Position numbers and translations under genes: made by a program. This document shows positions 21,251-31,841 of a DNA stretch of 64,000 nt, piece after piece (positions within the stretch are counted from its first letter, which is position 1; the number at the start of each line of letters is the position of its first letter). The stretch comes from Leptospira vanthielii serovar Holland str. Waz Holland = ATCC 700522 (lineage in GTDB: Bacteria; Spirochaetota; Leptospiria; Leptospirales; Leptospiraceae): positions 62,001 to 126,000 of the forward strand of contig NZ_AOGY02000056.1 in assembly GCF_000332455.1 (NCBI RefSeq), read 5' to 3'. A model generated the notes under the pieces. The model was not told the origin of the DNA, searched no databases, and saw only the letters and a program-made list of their open reading frames with translations.

Positions 21251-22401
21251 AAGGCCCATCCTCAGAATTTGAACGTTTATTAGAAGAAAGTTTTAAAAAA
21301 AGACAATCCATCGAACCCGGCTCACGTCATGAAGCCAAAGTATCAGCTGTTAAGAATGATTATGTATTCATTCGCACTGTAGAAAATAAAATCACAGGAA
21401 ACATCTCTATTGAAGAATGGAGAGAAGAGGTAATGCCTAAGGTTGGTGATACTCTTGTTGTTTATTTTTTAAAGGAAAACTCGGGAGATTTTTATTTTAC
21501 CACCTGTCTTTCTGGAGACAACCTAACAGAAGAACATATGGAGATGGCGGCACAGTATGAAATCCCAGTGCTTGGCCAGATGCTCGTGGAAGCGAGTGGT
21601 GGTTGGGATGTTAAACTTGGCAGTTATGCAGCTTTTGTTCCCTTTAGTCAATTGGATGGTTCCTTAAAAGGAACAAACATCGCTGGGAAACGAATTAAAT
21701 TTGTGATCTCGGAGATTGGCAAAAAACAAAACAAAATTGTTTTATCTCAGAAAAAAATTGCGGATAAAGAAAGAGAAACCAAAAAACAACTGTTACGTGA
21801 AGAACTGAAAGCCGGAATTTTTGTTTCCTGCACGGTCAAAAGCATTCATAAATTTGGTCTCATTGTGGACATGGATGGATTTGATGCTTTGGTTCCGCAG
21901 TCGGAAGCTACTTACAAAAAAAATGCCGACCTCACAACAGAATTTCGAGTGGGAGAAACCCTTCGTGCTAAAATCCTCACTCTGGATTGGTCTACAAACA
22001 AAATATCTCTCAGTGTAAAAGACTTTTTGTCCGACCCATGGTCAGGAAAACTTCCTTTTAAAGAATCCGATATTGTCACGGGAACTTTAGAGTCGATCAA
22101 ACCATTTGGCCTCTTTGTTCGGTTAGGCGATGATTTCTCTGGTCTTGTCCCGAATAAAGAAACAGGAGTTCCATCACGGACTCCATTAAATACTGTATTC
22201 AATCCCGGTCAGAAGTTGGAAGTTTTTATCATGGAGATCAATCCAGAGAAAAGACAAATTGCTGTATCGATTTCCAAAGCAAACGAGGCGAAGGATCGAA
22301 TGGAATACCAAGAGTATATGTCTAAGGAAGAAACTTCTGGAACGGTATCTAGTTTTGGGTTGGCCCTTCAAAAATCTTTGGAAAAAAAGAAAAAGAAGTA
22401 A
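21247..22401 (+). CDS. S1 RNA-binding domain protein (S1-like)
   Basis: A 384-residue protein with about four OB-fold S1 repeats. The third is the clearest: GIFVSCTVKSIHKFGLIVDM, then DALVPQSEA, and ISLSVKD at its end. The fourth has GTLESIKPFGLFVRLGDDFS, GLVPNKE and IAVSISKANEAK. The first two repeats are more divergent. Ribosomal S1 proteins are usually longer (about 560 residues), so this may be a second S1-like RNA-binding factor. It ends in a lysine tail. The start overlaps the end of the amidohydrolase-like gene by 4 nt, and trmL follows. Confidence 0.85.
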   Translation: MKGPSSEFERLLEESFKKRQSIEPGSRHEAKVSAVKNDYVFIRTVENKITGNISIEEWREEVMPKVGDTLVVYFLKENSGDFYFTTCLSGDNLTEEHMEMAAQYEIPVLGQMLVEASGGWDVKLGSYAAFVPFSQLDGSLKGTNIAGKRIKFVISEIGKKQNKIVLSQKKIADKERETKKQLLREELKAGIFVSCTVKSIHKFGLIVDMDGFDALVPQSEATYKKNADLTTEFRVGETLRAKILTLDWSTNKISLSVKDFLSDPWSGKLPFKESDIVTGTLESIKPFGLFVRLGDDFSGLVPNKETGVPSRTPLNTVFNPGQKLEVFIMEINPEKRQIAVSISKANEAKDRMEYQEYMSKEETSGTVSSFGLALQKSLEKKKKK

Positions 22402-22409
22402 TTTGTCTT

Positions 22410-22877
22410 TTGGAGATTGCACTTTTCAGACCAGAAATCCCACCTAACACGGGAAATATTGCAAGGCTTTGTGTAAATGTCGGAGTTCCCCTTTCCATCG
22501 TGGGGGAGCCGTCCTTTGACCTGTCCGAAAAGGCAGTCCGGCGGGCCGGCCTGGATTATTGGAAGGATTTGGATCTCCGGAGGTTTGCCGATTATGAAGA
22601 ATTTCGGTCAAAAAAAGAGGAAGAAGGGAGTCGGATTTTCCTTGTGTCCAAGTTTGGGACCAGAGTGTACTGGGATGTGGACTTTGAAAAGAATGATGTC
22701 TTTCTTTTTGGGCGGGAAACCTCAGGGCTTCCAGAAGAAATCCACAAGTCCTGCCCTCCAGAGCATATTATTTCCTTACCTATGGCAGCGGTGAGTCGTT
22801 CCATCAATCTTTCCAATGCTGTTGCCATTGTGCTTTATGAAGCACTGCGCCAAGAGAAAACACGGACTAATCCCTAA
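22410..22877 (+). CDS. trmL: tRNA (cytidine/uridine(34)-2'-O)-methyltransferase
   Basis: A SPOUT-family enzyme that methylates the wobble nucleotide of certain leucine tRNAs. It begins LEIALFRPEIPPNTGNIARL (TTG start at 22410), the family hallmark. FLFGRETSGLP and ISLPMAAVSRSINLSNAVAI form the knotted SAM site. Length is 155 residues, as in E. coli TrmL. The gap from the S1-domain gene is only 8 nt, so the two are cotranscribed. Confidence 0.92.
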   Translation: MEIALFRPEIPPNTGNIARLCVNVGVPLSIVGEPSFDLSEKAVRRAGLDYWKDLDLRRFADYEEFRSKKEEEGSRIFLVSKFGTRVYWDVDFEKNDVFLFGRETSGLPEEIHKSCPPEHIISLPMAAVSRSINLSNAVAIVLYEALRQEKTRTNP

Positions 22878-22925
22878 AGGATAAAACAATTTACAACTCT
22901 TCCGTTCCCCTTGAAATGGGAATAT

Positions 22926-23594
22926 ATGCCGTTCCCTCTCTCCAGAACTGAGTTAGAGAAAGAAGTGAAAACTTTGTTCTCCAATGGCCTCTCGGGGAAT
23001 GTGAACGATTTTTACTCTTGGGTGTTTATGGAAACCCAACGAAAATTCAAGGACAATCCCAATACCACTTTGGAAACAATCACCTCTCTCCTTGAAGACT
23101 TAATCAAAGACGAAATCATCACTACAAACCCTCTGGATCCGAGAGAATACTTACTTCCCGATACTTCTCCTATCATTCGTAAGATGGGGACAACTGAACA
23201 ATTTGTAATTCTTGGAGCTCTTCCCTACAACCCCATGCAGTATGTTAGGGCCAGGCTTGATTATTTTCTGAAACGAAATGGGATTCAAGAAGAGTTGCGA
23301 ATGGACCTTTGTATTGCCACGGTAGAAGCAGTGGAGAATGCAGCCAAGTATGGTGACGGTGGCGGTGTGGAAGTCATTTTCCAAATCGACAAACACAAAA
23401 CCTTTAGCATAGAAATGATCAATACAGTAAAAGACTTTAATCTGGAAGATGATATTCAGAGAGGTAAGTTTTCTTCCACTGCAACACTCATGCGTGGTAT
23501 GATGGTCATGCAAAAACTTTTCGATTCGGTAGATTTAGAGATCAGCGACAACCGAAAACAAGCTATACTGAAAGCAACTCGTAAACTAACATAG
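22926..23594 (+). CDS. RsbW/GHKL-type ATP-binding regulator
   Basis: A 222-residue protein whose C-terminal half looks like an anti-sigma-type ATPase. The N-box is LCIATVEAVENAAKYGDGGG, then VEVIFQI and a short G-box region with RGMMVMQKLFDSVDLE. The N-terminal 90 residues are helical and unassigned. I choose the ATG at 22926, which has a TGGGA five bases upstream; an upstream in-frame TTG lies at 22911. The gene lies 6 nt before uvrB. No anti-anti-sigma partner is nearby. Confidence 0.75.
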   Translation: MPFPLSRTELEKEVKTLFSNGLSGNVNDFYSWVFMETQRKFKDNPNTTLETITSLLEDLIKDEIITTNPLDPREYLLPDTSPIIRKMGTTEQFVILGALPYNPMQYVRARLDYFLKRNGIQEELRMDLCIATVEAVENAAKYGDGGGVEVIFQIDKHKTFSIEMINTVKDFNLEDDIQRGKFSSTATLMRGMMVMQKLFDSVDLEISDNRKQAILKATRKLT

Positions 23595-23600
23595 GTTCCT

Positions 23601-25595
23601 ATGGCAAATTTCAAAATGGTTTCTCCTTTTAAGGCTGCCGGAGACCAGGTCGAAGCAATTGAAAAAATTGCAAAGTCCTTCGGCGAGGGTAAAAATAAAA
23701 TTACATTAGTTGGTGTGACGGGTTCAGGAAAAACCTTTACCATGGCCGAGGTCATTAAACGTGTCAAAAAACCAACGCTCATTTTATCACATAATAAAAC
23801 ACTCGCAGCACAGCTCTTTCGGGAGTTTAAAGATTTTTTCCCGGAAAATGCCGTAGAATATTTTGTTTCGTATTACGACTACTACCAACCAGAAGCTTAT
23901 GTACCTTCTTCCGATACGTTCATTGAAAAGGATATGTCAATGAATGAGGAGATCGATAAACTTAGATTACGTGCCACATCTAGTTTGCTCGAACGGGATG
24001 ATGTGATTATCGTAAGTTCTGTTTCCTGTATTTATGGTTTGGGTTCTCCCGAAGATTATATGAATTCGGTTGTGATGTTACATGTCGGGGACAAAATCGA
24101 CCGGGACCAAATCATCCGAAAGTTTCTCCATATCCAATACGCTCGTAATGACATTGATTTTAGCCGGGGAAATTTTCGTGTTCGTGGGGATACGATCGAG
24201 ATTATGCCTTCTTACCAAGAGGAAGGAATTCGGATCGAACTTTTTGGAGATGAGATCGATGGACTCTCTAAAATTGATCCACTCACAGGAAAAGTAAAAA
24301 CAAAGTTAGATCGAGTGGTTGTGTATCCTGCAAAACACTTCATCACCTCAGGACCTAAAATCAAAGATGCCATCGAAAAAATTAAGAGTGAGATGGCCGA
24401 ACAAAAGGAAAAATTCCTAAAACAAGGGAAACATTTAGAAGCAGAACGAATTGAATCCAGAACCAATTATGATATGGAAATGCTAACGGAACTTGGGTAT
24501 TGTAGTGGGATCGAAAACTATTCTCGCCACCTAACAGGAAGATCTGAGGGTGAAAGGCCTGCTTGTTTACTCGACTATTTTCCAAACATGGATTTTTTAC
24601 TAATCATTGACGAATCCCATGTCACCCTTCCACAAATCGGTGGGATGTATGCAGGGGATAGATCCAGAAAACTTACGTTAGTTGATTTTGGGTTTAGACT
24701 TCCGAGTGCTCTTGATAACAGGCCATTGAATTTTCAGGAATTTGAAACTTTAACTCCGATGACTTTGTATGTTTCGGCAACACCTGACCAAAATGAAATT
24801 AACAAAAGTGAGGCGGTGATCGAACAAATCATTCGTCCTACGGGACTACTTGATCCAGTGGTCGAAGTTCGTCCTACCACAAGCCAAATCGAAGATTTGT
24901 TAAACGAAATCCGGCTGCGCATAGAACAAAAAGAACGAATTCTCATCACCACTCTGACAAAAAAGATGTCAGAAGATTTAACTGACTATTATAAAGAATT
25001 AGGTTTGAAAATAGCTTACCTGCATTCCGAAATTGATACCATTGAAAGAACAGAAATCATCAGAGACTTACGAAAGGGAGTTTATGATTGTATTGTAGGG
25101 ATCAATTTGCTCAGAGAAGGACTTGATATTCCAGAGGTTTCTCTTGTTGCCATTTTAGATGCGGATAAAGAGGGTTTTCTTCGCAATTATAAATCTCTCG
25201 TCCAAACCATTGGTCGTGCGGCAAGGAATGTAAATGGCAAGGCCATTCTTTATGCAGACAGAATGACTGATTCGATTAAAAAAGCAATCAGCGAAACCGA
25301 ACGCCGCCGTCTAATCCAAGAAGCCCACAACACAAAGATGGGAATCACTCCCCAAAGTATCATCAAGGAAATTCATGATATTTTACCGCGAGAGATGGCG
25401 GAAGAAGATAGTAAGGAAGAAGCTCTCAGGGAAATGGAAAAAGAATTTACCTTGAAGAAATACAAAACCAAAGACAAGTTACGTGATGCATTAAAACGAG
25501 AAATGTTACGTTTCGCGTCCGACTTGGATTTTGAAAAAGCTGCCATGTTTCGTGATAAAATGTTAGCACTCGGACCCGATAAAATAGAATCATAA
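23601..25595 (+). CDS. uvrB: Excinuclease ABC subunit B
   Basis: The damage-verifying helicase of nucleotide excision repair, 664 residues. Walker A is [12 protein letters not shown]; the beta-hairpin region is [25 protein letters not shown] is motif [22 protein letters not shown] begins the second helicase domain, and the tail holds the UVR domain ([20 protein letters not shown]) that contacts UvrC. Everything expected is intact. lon follows 13 nt downstream. Confidence 0.97.
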   Translation: MANFKMVSPFKAAGDQVEAIEKIAKSFGEGKNKITLVGVTGSGKTFTMAEVIKRVKKPTLILSHNKTLAAQLFREFKDFFPENAVEYFVSYYDYYQPEAYVPSSDTFIEKDMSMNEEIDKLRLRATSSLLERDDVIIVSSVSCIYGLGSPEDYMNSVVMLHVGDKIDRDQIIRKFLHIQYARNDIDFSRGNFRVRGDTIEIMPSYQEEGIRIELFGDEIDGLSKIDPLTGKVKTKLDRVVVYPAKHFITSGPKIKDAIEKIKSEMAEQKEKFLKQGKHLEAERIESRTNYDMEMLTELGYCSGIENYSRHLTGRSEGERPACLLDYFPNMDFLLIIDESHVTLPQIGGMYAGDRSRKLTLVDFGFRLPSALDNRPLNFQEFETLTPMTLYVSATPDQNEINKSEAVIEQIIRPTGLLDPVVEVRPTTSQIEDLLNEIRLRIEQKERILITTLTKKMSEDLTDYYKELGLKIAYLHSEIDTIERTEIIRDLRKGVYDCIVGINLLREGLDIPEVSLVAILDADKEGFLRNYKSLVQTIGRAARNVNGKAILYADRMTDSIKKAISETERRRLIQEAHNTKMGITPQSIIKEIHDILPREMAEEDSKEEALREMEKEFTLKKYKTKDKLRDALKREMLRFASDLDFEKAAMFRDKMLALGPDKIES

Positions 25596-25608
25596 GGTAG
25601 GATACGGA

Positions 25609-27981
25609 TTGGAAACAAATGAATTTTGGGAAAACCCAACAAAATTGGCGAGATTGGAAGATTCTCTCCCGAAACAAATTTTCCTTCTCCCGATTAAGGT
25701 AAGGCCGGTATTCCCAGGGATCATCACTCCCTTAATCGTACCCCCGGGTCGTTTCATCCAATCGATTGAAGAGTCCTCAAAAGGTGCGGGGTTTTTGGGT
25801 CTGATTCTTTTAAAAGAAGATGAGTCAGACCTTCCTTCTGAAGACAATATATTTCAGATCGGAGTGGTGGCTCGTATCTTAAAAAGAATCAATTTACCCG
25901 ATGGTGGGATGAATATTTTAGTAAACACCATCCAAAGATTCAAAATTCATTCCATTCACACAAAAGAGCCAGTTCTTGTTGCTAATGTAAGATACCCAGA
26001 AGAAGAACTAGGTACAAGTAAAAATAATATTAAGGCTCTTATGAGAACCTTACTTATTTTAACTAAGGAACTGGCACAAAACAATCCTCTGTTCACAGAA
26101 GATATGAAACTTACGATGATGAATGTAAACGAACCAGCAAAAATGGCCGATTTTGTTTGTTCCATTCTGAACCTTGAAAAAGAGGAATACCAATCTGTCA
26201 TTGAAGCCGTACAAATCAATGACCGCTTAGAAAAGGTATTATTGTTTCTTAAAAAAGAAATCGAGTTAGTGGTTCTTCAAAAAAAGATCCAAGAACAAAT
26301 TAATGATAAAATAGATAACCAACAACGTCAGTTTTTCCTTCGTGAACAATTGAAGGCCATCCAGCAAGAGTTAGGTGCTGGTGAAGACAAAACAGAACTC
26401 AAATACGAAAAACTTTTGGAACGATTGAAAGCAGTTCCTGTTAGTGATGAAATTATTGCGGAAGTAGAAAGGGAAATTGATAAATTCAAAAACTCAGATC
26501 CAATTTCTAGCGATTATAATGTCATCAGAAATTATTTAGATTTGGTCGATGCCCTGCCCTGGGAGAAACCGGCAGAAAAAGATGTGAATTTAATTCATGC
26601 CAAAAAAATTCTGAATCGCGACCATCATAAACTAGAAGATGTGAAGGAACGAATTTTAGAGTTTTTAGCTGTTCATAAATTGAATCCGAAAAGTAAAGGG
26701 TCTATCCTTTGTTTGGTGGGCCCACCGGGTGTGGGTAAAACATCCATCGCCAAGTCTGTGGCAGAAGCGCTGGGTCGAAAGTTCTACAGGTTCTCTGTGG
26801 GTGGGGTGAGGGATGAAGCAGAAATCAAAGGCCATAGAAGAACGTATATTGGAGCCATGCCTGGAAAACTCATCAGTGCTTTGAAGATCACTAAAGAACG
26901 GGACACAGTAATTCTTTTAGATGAAATAGATAAGATGTCCCAAGGTTACCAAGGTGACCCGCAAGCGGCACTCCTCGAAGTTCTAGATCCAGAACAGAAT
27001 TCAAATTTTAGAGATCACTATTTAGACTTACCTTTTGATTTGTCTGATGTTTTGTTTATTGCTACTGCTAACACTTTTGAACCAATCCCTCGAGTTTTAC
27101 TCGATCGTATGGAAGTGATCCAACTTTCTGGATACATCACAGAAGAAAAAGTGCAGATCTTCCAAAAGTACCTTTGGAAAAAGATTTTTGAAAAAAATGG
27201 ATTAAATCCGGATTCCTTTTCTATGAAAAAAGAAACGGTAACAATTCTCATCAATTCATATTCAAGAGAGTCGGGCTTACGCGGCCTTGAAAAAACATTC
27301 GATAAATTAGTCCGAAAAATTGCCTTAAAACAAGTGTTAAAGGAAAAGTATTCTAAAGAAATCCGAGAAAAGGATTTGGTGGAATACTTAGGTTCTCCTC
27401 CGTTTGTCGATGATCGAATGACTATTCCTAAAGTTCCAGGAACTGCACTTGGCCTTGCTTGGACCAATGCAGGAGGATCTACCCTTCTTATCGAAGCAGT
27501 CCTCATTCCAGGAAAAGGTGGGCTCACTCTTACGGGACAAATGGGAAAAATGATGGAAGAGTCCGCAAACATTGCCCTCTCTTTTGTTAAAAACTATATT
27601 AACAACGATGTTTTGTTTGAAAAAAAAGCCATCCACTTACATGTTCCCGATGGTGCCACTCCCAAGGATGGTCCAAGTGCGGGAATTACAATGGCTACAG
27701 CTATTTTGTCTCTTGTAACCAATCAAGTGATAGCTCCAGGGTTTGGTATGACCGGTGAACTTACGTTAACTGGTGAAGTCCTTGCCATTGGGGGACTCAG
27801 GGAAAAAATCGTAGCCGCAAAACGAGTAGGAGTGAAAAAAATCATTTTCCCTAAAGACAATGAAAAGGCATTCCAAGAAATCCCCGACTACGTAAAACGT
27901 GGTGTCACTTTTTATCCAGTCACTCGTTTTGAAGAAGTGGAAAAACTCGTTTTCCCTAAATCCAAAGGTAAAAAGAAATGA
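25609..27981 (+). CDS. lon: ATP-dependent Lon protease
   Basis: A 790-residue AAA+ serine protease. The N-terminal LON domain starts after [20 protein letters not shown]. Walker A is [19 protein letters not shown], Walker B is [10 protein letters not shown], and the protease domain carries the catalytic serine in [12 protein letters not shown] and lysine in [13 protein letters not shown]. The start is a TTG at 25609 with a TAGGA-type ribosome site seven bases upstream. Its end overlaps the next gene (PBP) by 4 nt. Confidence 0.96.
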   Translation: METNEFWENPTKLARLEDSLPKQIFLLPIKVRPVFPGIITPLIVPPGRFIQSIEESSKGAGFLGLILLKEDESDLPSEDNIFQIGVVARILKRINLPDGGMNILVNTIQRFKIHSIHTKEPVLVANVRYPEEELGTSKNNIKALMRTLLILTKELAQNNPLFTEDMKLTMMNVNEPAKMADFVCSILNLEKEEYQSVIEAVQINDRLEKVLLFLKKEIELVVLQKKIQEQINDKIDNQQRQFFLREQLKAIQQELGAGEDKTELKYEKLLERLKAVPVSDEIIAEVEREIDKFKNSDPISSDYNVIRNYLDLVDALPWEKPAEKDVNLIHAKKILNRDHHKLEDVKERILEFLAVHKLNPKSKGSILCLVGPPGVGKTSIAKSVAEALGRKFYRFSVGGVRDEAEIKGHRRTYIGAMPGKLISALKITKERDTVILLDEIDKMSQGYQGDPQAALLEVLDPEQNSNFRDHYLDLPFDLSDVLFIATANTFEPIPRVLLDRMEVIQLSGYITEEKVQIFQKYLWKKIFEKNGLNPDSFSMKKETVTILINSYSRESGLRGLEKTFDKLVRKIALKQVLKEKYSKEIREKDLVEYLGSPPFVDDRMTIPKVPGTALGLAWTNAGGSTLLIEAVLIPGKGGLTLTGQMGKMMEESANIALSFVKNYINNDVLFEKKAIHLHVPDGATPKDGPSAGITMATAILSLVTNQVIAPGFGMTGELTLTGEVLAIGGLREKIVAAKRVGVKKIIFPKDNEKAFQEIPDYVKRGVTFYPVTRFEEVEKLVFPKSKGKKK

Positions 27982-30458
27982 ATCAGCAAACCAATTCCTT
28001 TTTCCTCATCTTAGAAGTGTTGTATGGCCACCTAACGGATCTTCTTCGTTTTTTCTGGATTCGGCGTGTTCAACTTTTCACACTGGGTTCTATCCTTGGA
28101 ATCTTTTTGTCTTTTTTCTTTTTGGGTGGAGCATATGTGGTTTGGTCGGGTGAAGAAGCTCGTGTCCATAAATCACTAGAAAAATACCGATCAGAAGTCT
28201 CAAATTTTTATGACAGTTTTCAACCAAAGTCAGTAAAAATTTTAGATCGCAGTGGAAAAGTGATGGGTGAGTTCTATCGCAGAAACTTTCGGCCCATCCG
28301 TACAGATAATTTGGCAAAACACAATGTCATCGTTTGGGCGGTGTTATCTTCCGAAGATAGAGAATTTTTTTCCCATTCCGGATTGAATTACACTGCCATT
28401 GGTCGAGCAGTAGTAACAAATTTAATACAATTTCGTTTGTCTCAAGGTGGGTCTACCATCTCACAGCAGTTAGCGAAACTCACTTTAAACTTAGGAAAAC
28501 GTAATTTATTCAATAAACTAACGGAACTCTATTGTACTTTTTATATAGAAAGCCAATACTCGAAAGAAGAAATTTTGGCTATGTATCTAAACCAAATTTT
28601 TCTCGGTGAAGGGAATACGGGTGTAGAAGAGGCCGCAAGATATTATTTTCGTAAACCCGCATCAGAGCTTAGTCCAGAGGAGGCAGCCCTTCTTGTAGGA
28701 ATCATTCCGGCACCCAGTGTATATAATCCAGTTCGCAATTTAGGAATTTCTCTTTCTAGGCAAAAACGCGTGTTATATGATATGGCAAGAAACCCGGAAC
28801 TGCATCCTTCAAAGAAAGAAATTCCGCATAAGTTTTCAGATTCGATCGAACTGAACTTAAAAAAATTCCGAACTATTTATAAGATAAAAGAAACAAAAGA
28901 TGAAGAAGGAAACCCAAAATACTCTAGCGAAATTGGAAAATATGGGGCAGATAAGGATTTCCGAGTCAATTTAGCTCCTGATTTTAATTCGGAAATTCGA
29001 AGATTCATTTTGGAACGATTTTCTAATGAAGATTTAGAAGAAAGGGGTTTACTCGTTTACACTACTTTGGATTTGGAAAAACAAAGACTCGCCGAAGAGG
29101 CGTTACGTGTTGGTGTGGATTCTGTTCGAGCCGATCTAACAAAACAAGAAGCTGAATACCAAAACAAAGGTAAGGCGGATTTGGCAGAAGTTACTCGGGC
29201 TATTTTGCCACAGCTTAGTGGTTCTATGATTTCTTTAGATCCCGAAACGGGGGATATCGAAGCTATGGTGGGTGGATACAAAATATCCAATGTATTTCGG
29301 TTCAATCGTGCAGAGGATGCCAGGCGCCAACCAGGATCGACGATCAAAGCTCTTGTTTATGCTCTTGCATTTGAAAAGCGGATCGTAAACCCATCATCCA
29401 AAATCAAAGACGAAAAATTAGACATCTCTGGTTATTCACCCAAAAACTGGTATAAGGGTTATAAGGGTGACATCACAGTTCGGCAAGGTCTTGCCCAGTC
29501 AGTGAATACTGTCTCTGTAAAGTTATTACATGAAATTGGAATTTCCTACTTTATCCAAAAATTAAGTGCCATCCTTTCCATTCCCGAAGAAGAAGCAGAG
29601 ATTCGGTTCCAAAGAAATTTATCTTTAGCACTTGGGTCAGGAGAATTAAGCCCGATGGAACTTTCTGTCATTTATGCCACCCTTATGAATGGGGGAAGGC
29701 GAGTGACACCAAGAAAGATTATAAAAATTACTGATTTGGATGGGAATGAATTTTATAACACAGTCGCCAATGAGGCCGCCGAACAAATATTAGATCCCGT
29801 TGCCTGTGCTATGGCCATCAATACCTTACAGTCTGTTCTTACCGAAGAAGGAACCATGACTCTAAAGAAGAAGGAAGGGGAACCATTTTTGTATGCTGGA
29901 AAAACAGGAACCGTACAATCTCCTAAACTAAAATCTTCAAAGTGGAAAGGTCTTAAAGGTGTTCGTGACGTTTGGTTTGCGGGACTCACGCCAAGAAACG
30001 TAACGGTTGTTTGGGTGGGGCATGACGAGGGAGCACCTTTCCCTGGTTCGGGATCTGGCGTATCTGGTGGGATTTGGTACAGATACACACAAAATGTAAA
30101 ATCAAAACTAGGGATGGGGAATCAGTTGATTTCTAATTTTGTGGGAGATTTTGTAAAGGTGGATGTTTGCGCTGATGATGGAACCATTATTGAAACTACA
30201 CCAGATTATTTCTGTAAGGTGCCACTTTACGCTCAGTATTATTATATTGGTGACTTACCACCCAAACGTGCAGGTTTTGTAAAACAAGAACCCGCCATCC
30301 AAAATACAATGCCAAGACCAGAACTCATCGATGATTCCGAAATTTCAACTTATGATGCACAAGGTAGTCGGATCCAACCAACAGCAGTAGACTCTGTGGA
30401 ATTGGAACCACCCCTTATAGAAAATCGGCGAGCGCGTTATAACGAAGAAACTCCTTAG
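27978..30458 (+). CDS. Bifunctional penicillin-binding protein 1 (transglycosylase/transpeptidase)
   Basis: An 826-residue class A PBP that polymerises and cross-links peptidoglycan. One N-terminal membrane helix lies around residues 35-55. The GT51 domain shows [27 protein letters not shown] and [18 protein letters not shown]. The transpeptidase shows S-x-x-K in [15 protein letters not shown]-x-N in SVNTVS, and K-T-G in [10 protein letters not shown]. The C-terminus is a proline- and acid-rich tail. The start overlaps the end of lon by 4 nt. The last 44 nt overlap the 3' end of the opposite-strand binding-protein gene. Confidence 0.94.
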   Translation: MNQQTNSFFLILEVLYGHLTDLLRFFWIRRVQLFTLGSILGIFLSFFFLGGAYVVWSGEEARVHKSLEKYRSEVSNFYDSFQPKSVKILDRSGKVMGEFYRRNFRPIRTDNLAKHNVIVWAVLSSEDREFFSHSGLNYTAIGRAVVTNLIQFRLSQGGSTISQQLAKLTLNLGKRNLFNKLTELYCTFYIESQYSKEEILAMYLNQIFLGEGNTGVEEAARYYFRKPASELSPEEAALLVGIIPAPSVYNPVRNLGISLSRQKRVLYDMARNPELHPSKKEIPHKFSDSIELNLKKFRTIYKIKETKDEEGNPKYSSEIGKYGADKDFRVNLAPDFNSEIRRFILERFSNEDLEERGLLVYTTLDLEKQRLAEEALRVGVDSVRADLTKQEAEYQNKGKADLAEVTRAILPQLSGSMISLDPETGDIEAMVGGYKISNVFRFNRAEDARRQPGSTIKALVYALAFEKRIVNPSSKIKDEKLDISGYSPKNWYKGYKGDITVRQGLAQSVNTVSVKLLHEIGISYFIQKLSAILSIPEEEAEIRFQRNLSLALGSGELSPMELSVIYATLMNGGRRVTPRKIIKITDLDGNEFYNTVANEAAEQILDPVACAMAINTLQSVLTEEGTMTLKKKEGEPFLYAGKTGTVQSPKLKSSKWKGLKGVRDVWFAGLTPRNVTVVWVGHDEGAPFPGSGSGVSGGIWYRYTQNVKSKLGMGNQLISNFVGDFVKVDVCADDGTIIETTPDYFCKVPLYAQYYYIGDLPPKRAGFVKQEPAIQNTMPRPELIDDSEISTYDAQGSRIQPTAVDSVELEPPLIENRRARYNEETP

Positions 30459-31839
30459 AAACCAAATAGTTCTCCTGGATGGACCAAAGAAAAATCCAGG
30501 GTTTGTCCTCTCTGATTTTTTCAATGATTTGTAGGGCATCTTTTTCGGTTTTAAAAGGTTTGTTTAAAAGTTTGCCTACCTCAATATTTCTATAAAAAGA
30601 ACGATTCCCTCCATTACCTACTTTATCTGGATGGAAGAGTGGGTCTAAAAAATTCCAAACAGAATCAAAATCAGAATACCAAGTGAGAAGTGTAAAATCT
30701 CCTTTTCCTTCTCCATTCTCTTTATATAAAGGTGCTTTTTCCATTGGCCTAAGTTTAACAGTAAGCCCAATATCTTCTAATGCTTGTTTAATGGCCCGGC
30801 CTTTGGCTTGGTTTTCATCATCACCTCGCATCCGAAATTCCAAACTAGTGGTTAAGATTTTTGGGTAACAAGTAGATTGTTTCAACTCATCAATTGCCAA
30901 TGGTTTGTTGTATACTTCCCCATTTCTATTTTTCCCATTGGACATTTTTTCGATATAATTTAAAGGAATGGGCCCGTAGGTGAGGTCTGCATGGTTTTCT
31001 AATAATTTTTGAATGATCAAATTACGCGGGATGGAAAGATTGAGTGCTCTTCGAAAGTGTTTGTCGAAACAAGGATTGTTTTGGTTGATTGCCACATATT
31101 GAACCGACCTTCCTTTTTTTGTGAGGGTAAGTTCTGAATTTGCTTCTGGCAAAGAAAGAAGAAAGTCCGTGAGTTTGAATGCATCTAACTGGTGTTTGCG
31201 ATACAAAAATAGAGAAGTCGAAGATTGCGGTAAAATGAGAAAACGGATTTTTTTAGGAAAGTTCGGATCCACTTCTCCTTGGAAGTTTAAGTCTATGTAT
31301 TCATTTTTTTTCCAAGAGACTAGACTGTATTTCCCATAAGTTTTTAAGAGATTCTGTTTCCATTCTTCTTTTCCAATGATGGAGGCAAAAGGTAAACTGA
31401 GTTTTTCTTTCCATTCCGTATCCCTCGTATCTTCTCTAAATTCTAACTCTAATTGAGTTTTGGATAAAGAACGAACCCCAAGTAAAAACTGATAGTCTCC
31501 CTTTCTGGGATAAGTTTCGAAGGCCAAACGAGATAAACTGTATTCTATATCTTGAACCGAAGGAGCCGAGGCATTCAGTTGGAATAACCAAAGTTCCTTT
31601 TTTGGATGGGGGATTTTTTTGTAAGAGAGAAGCCAAGGGGAATGGATCCCTTGCGAATCTTGGACAAAGAGACCTTGGTGGAGAAATTTTGCCAATTTTT
31701 GACCGGACAAATCGGTAATGTGAAGGGGATCTAAATGGGAAGGATCCGAGGGAAGGGCCATTTTTAAGTCGAAATCGGGAGTTTCCTTCCGGCAAAAAGT
31801 GAGGGACAAGAGAAAGAAAACAAGGGATAAGGTTCTCAT
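30415..31839 (-). CDS. Solute-binding lipoprotein, family 5 (OppA/DppA-like)
   Basis: A 474-residue extracytoplasmic binding protein. The signal peptide MRTLSLVFFLLSLTFC ends in a relaxed lipobox (L-T-F-C). It is followed by KMALPSDPSHLDPLHI, the common opening of peptide/nickel ABC binding proteins, and by a middle domain with RALNLSIPRNLIIQKLL. No permease or ATPase genes lie beside it, so it may serve a distant transporter. I choose the ATG at 31839, since the frame's earlier start (31878) would put 13 extra residues before the signal. Its start is 2 nt from the divergent exporter gene's start. Confidence 0.85.
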   Translation of the reverse strand: MRTLSLVFFLLSLTFCRKETPDFDLKMALPSDPSHLDPLHITDLSGQKLAKFLHQGLFVQDSQGIHSPWLLSYKKIPHPKKELWLFQLNASAPSVQDIEYSLSRLAFETYPRKGDYQFLLGVRSLSKTQLELEFREDTRDTEWKEKLSLPFASIIGKEEWKQNLLKTYGKYSLVSWKKNEYIDLNFQGEVDPNFPKKIRFLILPQSSTSLFLYRKHQLDAFKLTDFLLSLPEANSELTLTKKGRSVQYVAINQNNPCFDKHFRRALNLSIPRNLIIQKLLENHADLTYGPIPLNYIEKMSNGKNRNGEVYNKPLAIDELKQSTCYPKILTTSLEFRMRGDDENQAKGRAIKQALEDIGLTVKLRPMEKAPLYKENGEGKGDFTLLTWYSDFDSVWNFLDPLFHPDKVGNGGNRSFYRNIEVGKLLNKPFKTEKDALQIIEKIREDKPWIFLWSIQENYLVSKEFLRYNALADFL

Positions 31840-31841
31840 AC

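Noticed and set aside
27018..27572. A 184-residue minus-strand frame inside lon
   Set aside because: Lies antisense to the well-conserved AAA+ and protease region of lon; composition typical of shadow frames.
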